Part shown: positions 6,829 through 7,102 of the stretch, piece after piece
How positions within the stretch are numbered: position 1 is the first letter of the stretch
Layout of the letters: each line of letters opens with the position of its first letter
NCBI GenBank assembly: GCA_022511285.1
Contig: JAFLRW010000095.1
Span: 1-7,102 of the forward strand
Direction: 5' to 3'
Origin: Duncaniella sp.
GTDB lineage: Bacteria > Bacteroidota > Bacteroidia > Bacteroidales > Muribaculaceae
DNA: 7,102 nt
Translations under genes and position numbers: made by a program
The notes under the pieces: model-generated
Database searches by the model: none
The model's input: the letters and a program-made list of their open reading frames with translations, nothing else
Told to the model about the DNA's origin: nothing

Positions 6829-7102
6829 TTGAAGGACTTTATTAAAATCACTCCCGCCGACAACGTCGCGGTGGCAATCAATCCTCTCGCCAAGGGGACG
6901 GTTGTCACCGTCGACAACGACGGTGACATCGACTTCCCGACCCTTGGCAAACTCCACGTCGCCGGACTCAACCGCTGGGGTGTCGCCCAGATGATCAAGG
7001 ACGAACTCCGCAGCCGCGAACTCCTCAGGGACGCCGTCGTGACCGTAGAATTCATGAACTTCAAGATTTCCGTGATCGGGGAAGTCTCCCGTCCGGGCAC
7101 CT
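6829..7102 (+). CDS. Chimeric ORF: uxaA 5' end joined in frame to a Wza-type export gene, 3' partial
   Basis: The frame is open for 91 codons to the window end. It starts at TTG (6829), 21 bases after the uxaB stop; no in-frame ATG lies between, and homology begins right there with KDFIKITPADNVAVAI. Codons 1 to about 28 match the N-terminal SAF-type domain of altronate dehydratase UxaA (altronate to 2-keto-3-deoxygluconate), the expected gene after uxaB. From about codon 29 the protein becomes DNDGDIDFPTLGKLHVAGL and then VTVEFMNFKISVIGEVSRPGT, typical of Wza/BexD polysaccharide export proteins. The UxaA continuation with its GHK motif is absent, as are the signal peptide and first part of the export protein. 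As written it could not fold as either one. The join is most likely an assembly chimera near a contig end; the uxaA start itself is credible. Confidence 0.75.
   Translation, partial: MKDFIKITPADNVAVAINPLAKGTVVTVDNDGDIDFPTLGKLHVAGLNRWGVAQMIKDELRSRELLRDAVVTVEFMNFKISVIGEVSRPGT
6903..6928. repeat. Perfect 11-bp inverted repeat at the uxaA/Wza junction
   Basis: TGTCACCGTCG (6903-6913) is the exact reverse complement of CGACGGTGACA (6918-6928), with spacer ACAA (6914-6917). It covers the codons where the protein passes from UxaA-like to Wza-like. It lies inside an open frame with no T-run, so it is not read as a terminator. Confidence 0.8.
6913..7102 (+). other. Wza/BexD-like polysaccharide export protein fragment
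   Basis: This stretch encodes about 63 residues that read as the inner part of a polysaccharide export outer-membrane protein. DGDIDFPTLGKLHVAGL is the conserved middle of the polysaccharide biosynthesis/export domain, and VISVIGEV-like KISVIGEVSRPGT marks the start of the first SLBB domain. Intact proteins of this type are outer-membrane lipoproteins that export capsule or exopolysaccharide; here the lipobox region is missing. It has no functional link to the pectin genes. The left edge is approximate, since TVD fits both families. Confidence 0.75.

Noticed and set aside
6166..6957. 263-codon open frame on the minus strand
   Set aside because: It lies opposite uxaB and crosses the uxaA/Wza junction. 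Its translation has no recognisable domain, while the plus strand carries clear family motifs, so it is a codon-bias shadow.
6829..7102. A new SAF-domain exopolysaccharide export protein
   Set aside because: Only about 28 residues of the UxaA domain remain, too few for its fold, and the export signal peptide and lipobox are missing. Position after uxaB explains the 5' part as plain uxaA.

Overview
The window looks like a short piece of a gut Bacteroidales genome, most likely Muribaculaceae or a relative. That rests on four things: the protein families, the lack of Shine-Dalgarno sequences with A-rich leaders before the ATGs, a Bacteroidetes-type -7 promoter box (TAACTTTG), and moderately GC-rich coding sequence between AT-rich gaps. 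The placement is from recognition, not from a search. All genes are on the + strand, and the window starts and ends inside open reading frames.

Layout. Bases 1-2346 hold the 3' part of a two-domain pectinase: a GH28 polygalacturonase-type domain joined to a GH105 unsaturated uronyl hydrolase domain. It ends at a strong intrinsic terminator (about 2391-2432). The AT-rich gap that follows carries a candidate promoter (2510-2517). A colinear set comes next: a secreted GH43 glycosidase (2586-4274), a secreted CE8 pectin methylesterase (4287-5273), and the cytoplasmic tagaturonate reductase UxaB (5320-6807). After 21 bases the 5' end of uxaA (altronate dehydratase) begins at a TTG codon (6829).

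How the genes fit together. GH43 would trim arabinose- or xylose-type side chains, and CE8 would remove methyl esters from homogalacturonan. GH28 would release saturated galacturonate, and GH105 would remove unsaturated uronyl ends left by lyases encoded elsewhere. UxaB and UxaA then act on galacturonate-derived tagaturonate and altronate. The window thus links pectin breakdown outside the cytoplasm to hexuronate catabolism inside it. No SusC/SusD pair, regulator, polysaccharide lyase or uxaC is present.

Main anomaly. About 28 codons into uxaA the frame continues, without a stop, into a different family: the polysaccharide export (Wza/BexD-type) outer-membrane protein. A perfect 11-bp inverted repeat with a 4-base spacer sits on the junction (6903-6928). 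It lies within 200 bases of the window end, so a chimeric assembly is the likeliest explanation; a real rearrangement is possible. I see no convincing evidence of a new biological system. Secondary oddities are a cysteine-rich tail on the pectinesterase built on a short DNA repeat, and a paired 8-bp repeat flanking the promoter box.
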